NCBI RefSeq assembly: GCF_014395225.1
Contig: NZ_CP060723.1
Span: 3,472,001 to 3,536,000, forward strand
DNA length: 64,000 nucleotides
Direction: 5' to 3'
DNA from: Pedobacter roseus
Lineage (GTDB): Bacteria > Bacteroidota > Bacteroidia > Sphingobacteriales > Sphingobacteriaceae
Shown: positions 9,032 to 16,872 of the stretch, one piece after another
How positions within the stretch are numbered: position 1 is the first letter of the stretch
Layout: the number at the start of each line of letters is the position of its first letter
Translations under genes and position numbers: made by a program
The notes under the pieces: model-generated
What the model was told of the DNA's origin: nothing
What the model saw: only the letters and a program-made list of their open reading frames with translations
Databases searched by the model: none

Positions 9032-9062
9032 TTTTGAACTTTAAATATTTGCTTTATATTTA
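9032..9062 (+). promoter_or_regulatory. Candidate promoter of the PUR-alpha-like gene
   Basis: TTTTG (9032-9036), an 18-nt spacer and TATATTTA (9055-9062) match the consensus with one change. It would give a leader of about 27 nt before the ATG at 9094. Confidence 0.4.
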
Positions 9063-9093
9063 CCGAAACCAAAAACCAACATCAATACCAACC

Positions 9094-9417
9094 ATGGGAG
9101 AATTCGACAACAAGGAAAGAGAAGAAGTTTTTTCAAAGAAAGTAAGAGCAGGTAAGAGAACTTATTTCTTCGACGTGAAGGCTACTAGATCGGGTGATTA
9201 TTATTTAACAGTTACCGAGAGCAAGAAAAGATTAGAAGACGGTGTGTTTGTAAAACATAAAATCTTTTTATACAAAGAAGATTTCGAAAAATTTGCAGAA
9301 GGATTAAACGAAACTGTTGATTATATTAAAACCCATCAGGATGTGGTTGAAAAACGTTATGAATATTCTGAAAATGGAGAACATAGCACCAGAACAAACG
9401 ACGATTTTACTTTTTAA
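9094..9417 (+). CDS. PUR-alpha-like nucleic-acid-binding protein (DUF3276)
   Basis: A 107-aa protein beginning MGEFDNKERE. The start at 9094 is chosen because the open frame upstream of it overlaps a promoter-like box and looks non-coding. The body (KVRAGKRTYFFDVKATRSGDYYLTVTESKK, then IFLYKEDFEKFAEGLNETVDYIK) is a PUR repeat: four beta strands and a helix. DUF3276 proteins are the Bacteroidetes relatives of eukaryotic Pur-alpha and the Borrelia PUR protein, which bind single-stranded DNA/RNA. Cytoplasmic, acidic C-terminal tail, own promoter and terminator. Confidence 0.85.
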   Translation: MGEFDNKEREEVFSKKVRAGKRTYFFDVKATRSGDYYLTVTESKKRLEDGVFVKHKIFLYKEDFEKFAEGLNETVDYIKTHQDVVEKRYEYSENGEHSTRTNDDFTF

Positions 9418-9433
9418 GTAATATAATTTCAAT

Positions 9434-9473
9434 AAAAAAGCCTTCCGATTTTATAAACTGGAAGGCTTTTTTT
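9434..9473. terminator. Bidirectional intrinsic terminator
   Basis: Arms AAGCCTTCC and GGAAGGCTT around a 13-nt loop, with A-run before and T-run after. It serves the PUR-like gene and the convergent membrane-protein gene at 9486. Confidence 0.85.
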
Positions 9474-9485
9474 ATGCGTAATATT

Positions 9486-9947
9486 TTATTTTATGCCTCC
9501 GCTTGCAAGCACTGCCAGTAACAACAAAAAATAACCGGCGATAAATAAAATGGTAAGAATTCCCCAAAATTTAAAAAGCGATTTTACATGTGCAATGGCC
9601 TCATTAAAATTTTCCTGATCGCCAAACAAAATTCCTTGTTTTCCTTTTGTAGAAAAACGGAAAAGCAATAAACTCGGATAAAAAAAGAACAAAGCCAACA
9701 GCAGGTAAAATATGGTAATCCCTGTAGCACCAAGGCCAGCTAATGGCCCCAATTGATTGAGTACTCCTGGATTAGCGGTTACTGCAGCACCTATACCGAA
9801 TGAGCCTAAAGTTAAAAATGCAGAGATCACAAAACCTACAACTGATAAAAACCTGGCCCATTTACTCATATCATAAAAGTAGCTCCGCATTTCTTCGGTT
9901 ACAACCAACTTTACTTCCTGAGGTACTTCTTTTTCCAAATCTTCCAT
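9486..9947 (-). CDS. Small membrane protein, DUF5362-like
   Basis: A 153-aa protein with a short acidic cytoplasmic N-terminus (EDLEKEVPQEV) and four hydrophobic segments, about residues 33-55, 75-97, with a break, and 127-148. A charged loop with FSTKGKQGILFGDQENFNEAIAHVKSLFKFWG is the most conserved-looking part and resembles the DUF5362 family of Bacteroidetes; that name is from memory. No enzymatic motif is seen, so no function is assigned. Confidence 0.7.
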   Translation of the reverse strand: MEDLEKEVPQEVKLVVTEEMRSYFYDMSKWARFLSVVGFVISAFLTLGSFGIGAAVTANPGVLNQLGPLAGLGATGITIFYLLLALFFFYPSLLLFRFSTKGKQGILFGDQENFNEAIAHVKSLFKFWGILTILFIAGYFLLLLAVLASGGIK

Positions 9948-10006
9948 TTATCTATATATTTTCGGCTAAACATAGATAAAATATAGATTTGATACAATAG
10001 CAAGGG

Positions 10007-10037
10007 TTTAAATAAAGATTTTAAAAGCTTATCTTTG
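10007..10037 (+). promoter_or_regulatory. Candidate promoter of ychF
   Basis: TTTA (10007-10010), a 19-nt spacer and a perfect -7 box TATCTTTG (10030-10037). Transcription would start near 10044, immediately before the heptanucleotide repeat, leaving a leader of about 150 nt. Confidence 0.55.
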
Positions 10038-10046
10038 CGCGGAAAT

Positions 10047-10074
10047 TGAGATGTGAGATGTGAGATGTGAGATG
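10047..10074 (+). repeat. Heptanucleotide tandem repeat TGAGATG x4
   Basis: Four perfect copies of TGAGATG followed by a partial TGATG. They lie at the predicted 5' end of the ychF leader RNA. Confidence 0.9.
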
Positions 10075-10196
10075 TGATGGTTTGATGGATGATAGCCAAA
10101 ATACACGAATAAAGCTCAAAAATAAAACACCAGGCTATTGACCATAAGACTATGAACCCAATAGCCAAAAACTAAAGATATAAAGACTAATAAATA

Positions 10197-11297
10197 ATGG
10201 CATTACAATGTGGTATAGTTGGTTTACCAAATGTGGGGAAATCGACTCTTTTTAACTGTTTATCAAATGCAAAAGCGCAGGCAGCAAACTTTCCCTTTTG
10301 TACTATTGAGCCGAATGTTGGCGTAATTACGGTTCCTGATGATCGTTTAACCAAACTTGCTGAGTTGGTTAAACCTAACAAAGTTCAGCCGAATACAATC
10401 GAGATTGTTGATATTGCCGGATTGGTAAAAGGTGCATCGAAAGGTGAAGGCCTGGGAAACCAGTTTTTAGGAAACATCCGTGCTACAAATGCTATCATCC
10501 ATGTTTTACGTTGTTTTGATGACGGAAATGTAATCCACGTTGATGGCTCTGTTGACCCGATCCGTGACAGGGAAATTATCGATACGGAGTTACAGCTTAA
10601 AGATTTGGATACGGTTGATAAACGCATCCAAAAAGTAGAGAAAATGGCTAAAACCGGCGGCGATAAGGATGCTAAACGTACTTATGAAATTTTAACGGTA
10701 GTTAAAGCTCACTTAGAAGCTGGTAAATCGATCCGCACTGCAGCATTGGCTCAGGATGATTTTGATTTTATCGAAGATTTAGGCTTACTTACCCAAAAAC
10801 CGGTAATGTACGTTTGTAATGTTGATGAAGCATCAGTAATTAATGGCAATAAGTATGTAGATCTGGTAAAGGCAAATGTTGCTGATGAAAATGCTGAAGT
10901 TCTGGTTATTTCGGCAAAAATTGAATCAGAAATTGCTGAACTGGAAAGCTACGAAGAGCGTCAGGAGTTTTTAGCAGATTTAGGATTGACAGAATCGGGT
11001 GTAAATAAGCTGATCCGTGCCGCATACAAATTATTAAATCTTTACACTTATTTCACTGCAGGTGTGCAAGAAGTTAGAGGCTGGACAATTACAAAAGGCT
11101 TTACAGCTCCACAGGCTGCAGGTGTAATCCACACTGATTTTGAAAAAGGTTTTATCCGTGCAGAGGTGATTAAATATAATGATTTCGTAACCTTAGGTTC
11201 TGAAAACGCTTGTAAAGATGCTGGTAAGCTTGGCGTAGAAGGAAAAACTTATGTAGTGGAAGATGGCGACATTATGCACTTCAGGTTTAATGTTTAA
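10197..11297 (+). CDS. ychF: Redox-regulated ATPase/GTPase YchF (OBG family)
   Basis: A 366-aa TRAFAC P-loop NTPase. G1 is GLPNVGKST (residues 8-16), the switch/G3 region reads DIAGLVKGASKGEGLGNQF, and the G4 position carries NVDE rather than NKxD, which explains the ATP preference of the YchF group. A coiled-coil insert follows, and the C-terminus is the TGS domain (YFTAGVQEVRGWTITKGFTAPQAAGVIHTDFEKGFIRAEV). Associates with ribosomes and is linked to stress responses in other bacteria. It is monocistronic here, with its own promoter and a strong terminator. Confidence 0.97.
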   Translation: MALQCGIVGLPNVGKSTLFNCLSNAKAQAANFPFCTIEPNVGVITVPDDRLTKLAELVKPNKVQPNTIEIVDIAGLVKGASKGEGLGNQFLGNIRATNAIIHVLRCFDDGNVIHVDGSVDPIRDREIIDTELQLKDLDTVDKRIQKVEKMAKTGGDKDAKRTYEILTVVKAHLEAGKSIRTAALAQDDFDFIEDLGLLTQKPVMYVCNVDEASVINGNKYVDLVKANVADENAEVLVISAKIESEIAELESYEERQEFLADLGLTESGVNKLIRAAYKLLNLYTYFTAGVQEVRGWTITKGFTAPQAAGVIHTDFEKGFIRAEVIKYNDFVTLGSENACKDAGKLGVEGKTYVVEDGDIMHFRFNV

Positions 11298-11316
11298 CTG
11301 CTAAATTTTAAAGATA

Positions 11317-11358
11317 GAATTACAAAAAGCCACTCTTACGAGTGGCTTTTTGTAATTC
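11317..11358. terminator. Intrinsic terminator after ychF
   Basis: A 19-bp perfect stem, inner arms AGCCACTC and GAGTGGCT around TTAC, extended by A-run/T-run pairing. It ends only 12 nt before the ATG of the next gene. Confidence 0.9.
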
Positions 11359-11370
11359 ATAATATTCAAA

Positions 11371-11913
11371 ATGACTCTCAAATACACACTAAGAGAAGAT
11401 GATTATCTAGATTCACAGCTCTTTATTTCTTCAAAAAGTAAAACCACTAAAAAAAATCGTAAAAAAAATTACCTGATAGTAACTTTTAGTTTATTAATAA
11501 TTGGATTTCTAATGCTCATTCGGGAAAATAATTTTTTCGCATATTACCTGTTGTTTTTGGGAATATTAGCTCTTTTCTTATATCCAAAATACCAAGCATG
11601 GTTTTATAAAAGACATTATAGAAATCATGTAAAGAGTAATATGCAAAACTTGTTCAATGAATCAAATGTCATTGAATTTAACGACAATTTTATTGAAACT
11701 TCGGATAGAACGGGGCTAGCTAAAATCAATATTACAGAGGTTGACCAAATCACTGAAATAAATGAATACTTTTATATAAGAACAAAATCCAATCAATATT
11801 TAATAGTTCCCAAAGATAGAGTGGATCATGAAAGTACTAGATTCTTTCTAACAACTTTAGCTAACAAATTAAATATTGAATTTGTTAGTGAGTTAAACTG
11901 GAAATGGCACTAA
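11371..11913 (+). CDS. YcxB-like membrane protein
   Basis: A 180-aa protein with two adjacent transmembrane helices (about residues 33-51 and 56-73) after a lysine-rich stretch, and a cytoplasmic C-terminal domain with beta-strand pattern (VIEFNDNFIETSDRTGLAKINITEVDQITEINEYFYIRTKSNQYLIVPKD), the layout of YcxB-like proteins. Function unknown. The start lies 12 nt after the ychF terminator, so it would depend on read-through or a nearly leaderless transcript. A weak hairpin follows at about 11910-11932. Confidence 0.75.
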   Translation: MTLKYTLREDDYLDSQLFISSKSKTTKKNRKKNYLIVTFSLLIIGFLMLIRENNFFAYYLLFLGILALFLYPKYQAWFYKRHYRNHVKSNMQNLFNESNVIEFNDNFIETSDRTGLAKINITEVDQITEINEYFYIRTKSNQYLIVPKDRVDHESTRFFLTTLANKLNIEFVSELNWKWH

Positions 11914-12001
11914 CCGACCAATTTGTTGGTTAGGGATATTTTATCAGGGCCTTCAACTATAAGAAACGATAATTGGTTAATCACAATCTCTTCTTTTTTG
12001 A

Positions 12002-12071
12002 GTTTGGTGTCAGAATCGAACTGACTACACTGGTTTTGCAGACCAGCACACATCCATTGTGCATACCAAAC
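12002..12071 (-). tRNA. Cys-type tRNA (anticodon GCA), divergent or degenerate
   Basis: Read on the minus strand, a complete cloverleaf forms: 7-bp acceptor (GTTTGGT with ACCAAAC), 4-bp D stem with a GG-containing loop, 5-bp anticodon stem with loop CTGCAAA (anticodon GCA), a 4-nt variable loop and a 5-bp T arm with loop TTCGATT. Discriminator base is T73, a known cysteinyl-tRNA synthetase identity element. Unusual: base 8 is A instead of the near-universal U, the D loop ends in T rather than A21, and position 48 is A. No CCA is encoded. No clear promoter lies directly upstream. Either an odd functional tRNA or a pseudo-tRNA. Confidence 0.6.
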
Positions 12072-12081
12072 AACTAGCAAT

Positions 12082-12219
12082 AAAAAAGCCGCTTATTACA
12101 TTTGTAACAAGCGGCTTTTAAATCTTTTTATATTTTTTTATCAGATAAATAAAGTCAACCCGTTACTTTTTGAGTAACAAAAACACGAGTTCAAACAATA
12201 TTTTTCTGTTGTAATTTTC
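12082..12219 (-). ncRNA. Candidate intergenic small RNA with own promoter and terminator
   Basis: A predicted promoter at 12226-12255 and an intrinsic terminator at 12085-12119 delimit a transcript of roughly 135 nt on the minus strand. It contains no credible ORF. An internal hairpin with arms GTTAC and GTAAC (around 12160-12176) is visible. The Cys-type tRNA starts about 10 nt beyond the terminator. Family not recognised. Confidence 0.4.
12085..12119. terminator. Bidirectional intrinsic terminator
   Basis: Arms AAAGCCGCTT and AAGCGGCTTT extended by TTACA and TGTAA, with T-rich flanks on both sides (six T on the minus strand). Confidence 0.8.
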
Positions 12220-12225
12220 ACGATG

Positions 12226-12255
12226 TAAAGGTAAATATACTTTCTTAATTAGCAA
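12226..12255 (-). promoter_or_regulatory. Candidate small-RNA promoter
   Basis: Minus strand TTG (12255-12253), 19-nt spacer and TACCTTTA (12233-12226): the Bacteroidetes pattern with one change at the last base. It points away from the HAD gene into the region of the small RNA. Confidence 0.45.
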
Positions 12256-12269
12256 GTTTTTTTTATCCA

Positions 12270-12314
12270 GAGTTGACAACTTACAAGCAAAGCTGGCCGT
12301 AAAGTTGTCAACTC
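12270..12314. repeat. 13-bp inverted repeat after the HAD gene
   Basis: Perfect arms GAGTTGACAACTT and AAGTTGTCAACTC with a 19-nt loop. On the minus strand it is followed by an A-run, not a T-run, so it is not a standard terminator of the HAD transcript. Confidence 0.7.
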
Positions 12315-12326
12315 CCTTATTGTAAA

Positions 12327-12941
12327 TTAAATCTCTAATCCATAAGCGGCTAATTGCGCTTTTGTATCCTCGTAGTTGCTGTGATGAATGCCCCTTAGCC
12401 CCAAACCTTCGGCAACCTGTACAAAAAGCATACGATCATCAATATACAAGCTTGTTTCTACGTCACTTTGCGAAATATCGATGGCTACTTTAAAAATATC
12501 GGCATCTGGCTTGCGGAAATGTACAAAACTGGATGAGACAAAGAAATCAACAAATTCATTCAGTTTGAAGGTGTTAATACGGTATTGATTTAATTCTCTA
12601 CCTTCATTGCTAATTACGGCTACTTTAAGGTTATATTTCTTTTTAAGCTCGCAGATGAGCTGGATCATTTCGGGATGTGGAAGTGATTTTTTGAACATGA
12701 ATTCCTTAAAGTCATCATAACTAAAGCTGCGTTCTTCGAAGAATACAATACGTTCTAAATATTCATCAAGGGTAAGTTTACCTACTTCATAAGTGTCGAA
12801 AGTAAGGTGATGACGTTCTTCCAGGTCAACAGAATCGAGGTTGAAAAGCACAGAAGCTTCTCCCCTTGCGTGCCTATCCCAGCCATTAGTTAATAAAACG
12901 CCGCCGATATCGGTAAAAAGTGTGGTAATTTTCTTTTGCAT
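12327..12941 (-). CDS. HAD-superfamily hydrolase (subfamily IA)
   Basis: A 204-aa cytoplasmic protein with the four HAD motifs: nucleophile loop FTDIGGVL (residues 9-16, Asp11), Thr/Ser motif VISNEG, Lys motif FRKPD and the acidic motif YIDDR. The second catalytic Asp of motif I is replaced by Gly (DIGGVL), a pattern found in a large subset of IA phosphatases. Cap region is helical. Substrate unknown, probably a small phosphometabolite. It starts 9 nt after the mgtE stop and is therefore likely co-transcribed with it. Confidence 0.85.
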   Translation of the reverse strand: MQKKITTLFTDIGGVLLTNGWDRHARGEASVLFNLDSVDLEERHHLTFDTYEVGKLTLDEYLERIVFFEERSFSYDDFKEFMFKKSLPHPEMIQLICELKKKYNLKVAVISNEGRELNQYRINTFKLNEFVDFFVSSSFVHFRKPDADIFKVAIDISQSDVETSLYIDDRMLFVQVAEGLGLRGIHHSNYEDTKAQLAAYGLEI

Positions 12942-12950
12942 GGTTTAGGT

Positions 12951-14327
12951 TTAAAGTAATACGCCTTTTAAAATTAATACGGCAACACTAAAATAGATTA
13001 CAATTCCGGTTACATCTACCATGGTTGCTACAAATGGCGCTGATGAAGTGGCCGGGTCGAGTTTCAGTTTTTTCAGAATAATAGGCATCATCGAACCGAT
13101 TAAACTGCCCCATAATACAATGCCGACCAGGGTAAAAAATATGGTTGCTGCAATTAAAAACCAATGCGGGCCATAATTATACAGATGTAATTCTTGCCAG
13201 GTAACAATGCGGATAAAACCGATGGTACCCAAAATAATACCAAGCAAAGCACCTGATACCAACTCGCGACGCATTACGCGCCACCATTCGGCAATGGTTA
13301 CTTCGCCCAGGGCCATAGCCTGAATAATTAATGTGGAAGCCTGCGAACCGCTATTACCACCACTACTCATGATCAACGGTATAAAAAGTGATAAAACAAC
13401 AGCTTTTTCGAGCTCAATTTCAAAATGCTGCATGGCGGTTGCTGTTAACATCTCTCCTAAAAACAGTACAATTAGCCAGCCTGCGCGTTTTTTTACCAGT
13501 TTAAGGATCGGAATATCCAGATAAGGCTCGTCAAGGGCTTCGGTACCCCCAATTTTGTGCATATCTTCGGTATATTCTTCGTTGGCAATCCACAAAATAT
13601 CATCAACAGTAACGATACCCAACAGGACATTATTTTCATCCACTACCGGTAAAGCCACACGGTTATTCATCCTGAAGATGTTGATCGCGTCTTCCTGCGG
13701 ATCGTTGGCTTTGAGTGCAATAAAACGTTTATCGGTTAATTCGCCGATTATGGCTTCCGGATCGGCCAATAAAACCTCACGAATACGGATATCATCCAAT
13801 AACACGCCGTCTTTATCGATGACGTAAACTACATCGATGGTTTCGGAGTTTTTACCATAACGCCTGATGTGCGCCAAAACCCTTGTGATAGACCATTCGG
13901 GTTTTACGGCGATGTAATCGGGAGTCATTAAACGACCAATACTGTCTTCTTTATAACCTAAAAGTGCAAGTGATTCTTTACGTTCTTCGGGCGGTAAAAG
14001 GGTGATCATCTTTTTTACCACATCGCCTTTTAACTCACTAAAAAGTGCGGTACGGTCATCTGGCGGCAGATCTTTGATGATCTGGTTGAGTTTATTACCC
14101 GAAAGTTTTTTAATGATACGCTCCTGGGTTGGAAAATCCAGGATCCTGAATACGTTTACAGCCCTGTTAAGGGATAGGGTTTCGATAAATTTAGCCGCAT
14201 ATTGTGGGAGTTCATCAATCAGTTCTTCAACATCCGAAATATTCAGTTGATCAAGATATTGCTTTAACGCTTTATCGTCCTTTTTTTCAAGTAGTTCCTG
14301 AATTTCTTCCACAACCATTTCTGCCAT
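12951..14327 (-). CDS. mgtE: Magnesium transporter MgtE
   Basis: MgtE is a Mg2+-gated inner-membrane channel. The 458-aa protein shows the full domain order: N-terminal helical superhelical domain (ELIDELPQYAAKFIETL, KLSGNKLNQIIKDLPPDDRTALF), paired CBS domains at about residues 140-255 (LMTPDYIAVKPEWS, LPVVDENNVLLGIVTVDDIL), a plug helix and five transmembrane helices starting near residue 285, with the conserved MSSGGNSGSQASTLIIQAMALGE selectivity region. Normal length. A candidate promoter box CACCTTTG lies upstream on the minus strand at 14383-14376. HAD hydrolase follows in the same transcript. Confidence 0.96.
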   Translation of the reverse strand: MAEMVVEEIQELLEKKDDKALKQYLDQLNISDVEELIDELPQYAAKFIETLSLNRAVNVFRILDFPTQERIIKKLSGNKLNQIIKDLPPDDRTALFSELKGDVVKKMITLLPPEERKESLALLGYKEDSIGRLMTPDYIAVKPEWSITRVLAHIRRYGKNSETIDVVYVIDKDGVLLDDIRIREVLLADPEAIIGELTDKRFIALKANDPQEDAINIFRMNNRVALPVVDENNVLLGIVTVDDILWIANEEYTEDMHKIGGTEALDEPYLDIPILKLVKKRAGWLIVLFLGEMLTATAMQHFEIELEKAVVLSLFIPLIMSSGGNSGSQASTLIIQAMALGEVTIAEWWRVMRRELVSGALLGIILGTIGFIRIVTWQELHLYNYGPHWFLIAATIFFTLVGIVLWGSLIGSMMPIILKKLKLDPATSSAPFVATMVDVTGIVIYFSVAVLILKGVLL

Positions 14328-14603
14328 ACACCAAATTTAATTTATTACATGCTTAAACCTCTATTAACGGTTCGCAAAGGTGCATTTTTATTTCCTAAAA
14401 AGCCAACCTAAGCACTTAAAAACAGAGAACCAAACAGCCGAATTTAAAAATATGGATGCATAAACTCAACATACGAGAATGTTTAAGCAATGATTTAATC
14501 ATTTTTTAACACAAAAAACATCAGCTTAAGCGGAAGTGAATTTAAGATTGGATTATTGGTTAAAATTTGCCTTTATATTTCGGAGAAATGTATTTGATTT
14601 TTC

Positions 14604-14611
14604 TATATTTG
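14604..14611 (+). promoter_or_regulatory. -7 box of tRNA-Arg
   Basis: A perfect TATATTTG eight nt before the tRNA gene; the -33 element is weak or absent. Confidence 0.5.
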
Positions 14612-14618
14612 CAGCCTT

Positions 14619-14690
14619 GCTCCCGTAGTTCAATGGATAGAATTATGGTTTCCGGTACCATCGATATGAGTTCGAATCTCGTCGGGAGCA
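14619..14690 (+). tRNA. tRNA-Arg (anticodon CCG)
   Basis: A 72-nt cloverleaf: acceptor stem GCTCCCG with CGGGAGC, D arm with TTCAATGGATAGAA, anticodon stem ATGGT/ACCAT around loop TTCCGGT (anticodon CCG, reading CGG), T loop TTCGAAT and discriminator A. A T-run (14693-14699) follows directly and may act in termination. Confidence 0.95.
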
Positions 14691-14699
14691 CATTTTTTT

Positions 14700-15167
14700 C
14701 TACAAAGGATAAGCAGTTTCACTTTTTGGCTCAGAGAGTACAAAGTAACTTTGAACAGTTGTTATATTTGGTAATGTAGCTAACTTATTCCTTAAAAACT
14801 GATGATAAGCATCCATATCCTTGGTGGCAATGCGAAGGATAAAATCATGCGCACCCGTCATCTGCAGGCATTCCATCACTTCACTAAACTTAGAAACCTC
14901 GGTTTCAAATTCAATTAGCGTACTTGCAGTATGTTCTTTAAGCAGCACGTGCGAAAAAGCTATTAAATCGCGGTTTATTTTTTTTCGGTCCAGGATGGCC
15001 ACAATACGCTTGACATAGCCCTGCTCCTTCAATCTTCTGATGCGTTCGTGTATGGTAGCGATTGATTTATGCAGTTTATTTGAAATCTCCTTATTGGTTA
15101 AGGACGCATCTTGCTGCAAAATTTTTAAAATTTCTACATCAACGTGGTCTAAATCTCCTTGTATCAT
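14700..15167 (-). CDS. Lrp/AsnC-family transcriptional regulator
   Basis: A 155-aa feast/famine regulator: N-terminal winged HTH (VDVEILKILQQDASLTNKEISNKLHKSIATIHERIRRLKEQGYV, about residues 9-55) and a C-terminal RAM/AsnC ligand-binding domain (about 65-145; MTGAHDFILRIATKDMDAY contains the usual ligand-site pattern). It is divergent from a cysteine-synthase-like gene 175 nt away, with a perfect palindrome between the two, so it likely controls that gene and itself, with an amino acid as effector. By analogy with Lrp-type regulators of cysteine genes, cysteine is a reasonable guess, not shown. Confidence 0.9.
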   Translation of the reverse strand: MIQGDLDHVDVEILKILQQDASLTNKEISNKLHKSIATIHERIRRLKEQGYVKRIVAILDRKKINRDLIAFSHVLLKEHTASTLIEFETEVSKFSEVMECLQMTGAHDFILRIATKDMDAYHQFLRNKLATLPNITTVQSYFVLSEPKSETAYPL

Positions 15168-15251
15168 ACACTGTTCAGATTGAAAAAAAATATAATAGCG
15201 ACTAAAAATCAGATCATAAACTGAAAATTAATTTATTTATTAAGCTAAAAA

Positions 15252-15266
15252 ACAGAAAATTTCTGT
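15252..15266. promoter_or_regulatory. Palindromic operator candidate for the Lrp-type regulator
   Basis: ACAGAAA, central A, TTTCTGT: a perfect 15-bp palindrome in the middle of the divergent intergenic region and flanked by A/T-rich DNA, as is typical of Lrp-family sites. Confidence 0.5.
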
Positions 15267-15342
15267 AAAAATCAAATCATATTGATATAAACAACAGTAA
15301 TACTGATTTTTACCGGAATTATAATCGTTAGATATATACCAG

Positions 15343-16389
15343 ATGGCAACATTAACTTCTACTGAAATCAACACCTCACTTCAAGGAAAATTCGAGCATC
15401 TTTCCCTTTTAGTGGGCAATACACCAATGCTTGAACTGAAATATAATTTTGAAGGTAAAACCGGGAAAATTTACGCGAAGTGTGAGCACTATAACCTTAC
15501 CGGAAGCATTAAAGACAGAATGGCGCTTTATACGCTAAAAAAAGCTTATGCTGAAGGTAAAATTAAACCTGGTGATGAGATTGTTGAAGCAACCAGCGGC
15601 AATACCGGAATTGCCTTCGCGGCAATTGGTAAAGCACTTGGTCATACGGTTAAGATTATTATTCCGAACTGGCTAAGTAAAGAGCGCATGGACATCATCA
15701 AAAGCCTTGGTGCCGAAATTATTTTGGTAAGTAAAGAAGAAGGTGGTTTTATAGGCAGCATTAAGCTGGCAGAATACATGGCCTCGCAAAACGAAAATGT
15801 GTTTTTACCCAAACAGTTTGAAAATACAGCAAATCCTGAGGCACATGAGTTTACTACCGGCAAGGAAATCTGGGAACAGTTGCGTTTGAAAAACCTTAGT
15901 CCGGATGCATTTGTTGCGGGCGTAGGCACCGGAGGCACCATTATGGGTGTTGGGAATTGTTTAAGAAAACTTAAAGCCGATATCAAAATCCATCCTTTAG
16001 AACCTGCTGAATCACCAACTTTAACTACAGGTTATAAAGTTGGCAGTCATAGGATTCAAGGCATATCCGATGAGTTTATTCCAGAAATTGTTAAGCTGAA
16101 CGAGCTGGATGAAGTCATACAGGTTAACGACGGTGATGCGATTTTAATGGCGCAAAAACTGGCAAGCAAACTTGGCCTTGCGGTAGGAATTTCTTCCGGT
16201 GCAAATGTAATTGGCGCCATCAAACTTCAACAGAAACTCGGCAATGATAGCTGTGTAGTAACCATATTTTCAGACAGCAATAAGAAATACCTCAGTACCG
16301 ATCTGATGAAAGAGGAACCAATAAAACCTGATTACATCACCCCAAATGTCGATTTCCTGGACTACCAGGCTTTCAGCAGATTACATTAA
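15343..16389 (+). CDS. PLP-dependent cysteine synthase-family protein
   Basis: A 348-aa fold-type II PLP enzyme of the O-acetylserine sulfhydrylase / cystathionine beta-synthase family. PLP lysine Lys57 in TGSIKDRM, substrate loop TSGNTG (84-89), phosphate loop GTGGT (195-199), and GISSGAN near the C-terminus. The usual NPSGSVKDR reads NLTGSIKDR here, a variant that may alter substrate preference. It could make cysteine from O-acetylserine and sulfide, or be a beta-lyase/synthase relative. Divergent from the Lrp-type regulator; the DsbD pair follows 23 nt downstream, which suggests a thiol/sulfur unit. Confidence 0.85.
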   Translation: MATLTSTEINTSLQGKFEHLSLLVGNTPMLELKYNFEGKTGKIYAKCEHYNLTGSIKDRMALYTLKKAYAEGKIKPGDEIVEATSGNTGIAFAAIGKALGHTVKIIIPNWLSKERMDIIKSLGAEIILVSKEEGGFIGSIKLAEYMASQNENVFLPKQFENTANPEAHEFTTGKEIWEQLRLKNLSPDAFVAGVGTGGTIMGVGNCLRKLKADIKIHPLEPAESPTLTTGYKVGSHRIQGISDEFIPEIVKLNELDEVIQVNDGDAILMAQKLASKLGLAVGISSGANVIGAIKLQQKLGNDSCVVTIFSDSNKKYLSTDLMKEEPIKPDYITPNVDFLDYQAFSRLH

Positions 16390-16412
16390 AACAAATAAAC
16401 CTAAACCATATA

Positions 16413-16862
16413 ATGAAAAAAACCACATTGTTATGCTGTGTAGCCATGCTTATGAGCATTAGCGCATTCAGCCAAATCCTAAAACCGGTTACCTGGAGTT
16501 ATGCTGCAAAAAAAACAAGCGCTACTGAGGCTACAATTTACATTAAAGCTACCATAGATAAGGGATGGCATTTGTATTCGCAGTTTGTTAAAGACGGTGG
16601 TCCCGTTAAAACTACTTTTACTTTTCCAACGGCAGGTACATATACGCCAATAGGAAAAACCATAGAGCCTAAACCGGTTACCAGATTCGAAAGCACATTT
16701 AAAATGGATGTAAGTTATTTTGAAAATGCTGTTGTTTTTCAACAAAAAGTTAAGCTTAAAGGCAAAAACCAGGTAGTGAAAGGCAGTGTAGAATTTATGG
16801 TCTGCGATGACAAACAATGCCTTCCTCCCGATCAGATAGATTTTAGTGTTCCGGTAAAATAA
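16413..16862 (+). CDS. Secreted DsbD alpha-domain-like protein
   Basis: A 149-aa protein with a signal peptide (cleavage after AFS, about residue 20) and a DsbD N-terminal (alpha) immunoglobulin-like domain: WSYAAKKTSATEATIYIKATIDKGWHLYSQ, and the redox pair Cys131/Cys136 in VCDDKQCLPP. In E. coli DsbD this domain passes electrons from the membrane part to periplasmic partners. Here it is a separate gene, 10 nt upstream of the membrane/thioredoxin part, so the two products should work as one split thiol-disulfide reductase. Confidence 0.85.
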   Translation: MKKTTLLCCVAMLMSISAFSQILKPVTWSYAAKKTSATEATIYIKATIDKGWHLYSQFVKDGGPVKTTFTFPTAGTYTPIGKTIEPKPVTRFESTFKMDVSYFENAVVFQQKVKLKGKNQVVKGSVEFMVCDDKQCLPPDQIDFSVPVK

Positions 16863-16872
16863 TCAAACACTG

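Noticed and set aside
9911..10168. 85-codon minus-strand frame overlapping the start of the DUF5362-like gene
   Set aside because: Overlaps the ychF promoter and repeat region and reads as low-complexity; shadow frame.
12270..12314. Terminator of the HAD gene
   Set aside because: No T-run on the minus strand after the stem; A-run instead.
14567..14779. 70-codon plus-strand frame over tRNA-Arg
   Set aside because: Runs through the tRNA gene and antisense to the Lrp gene.
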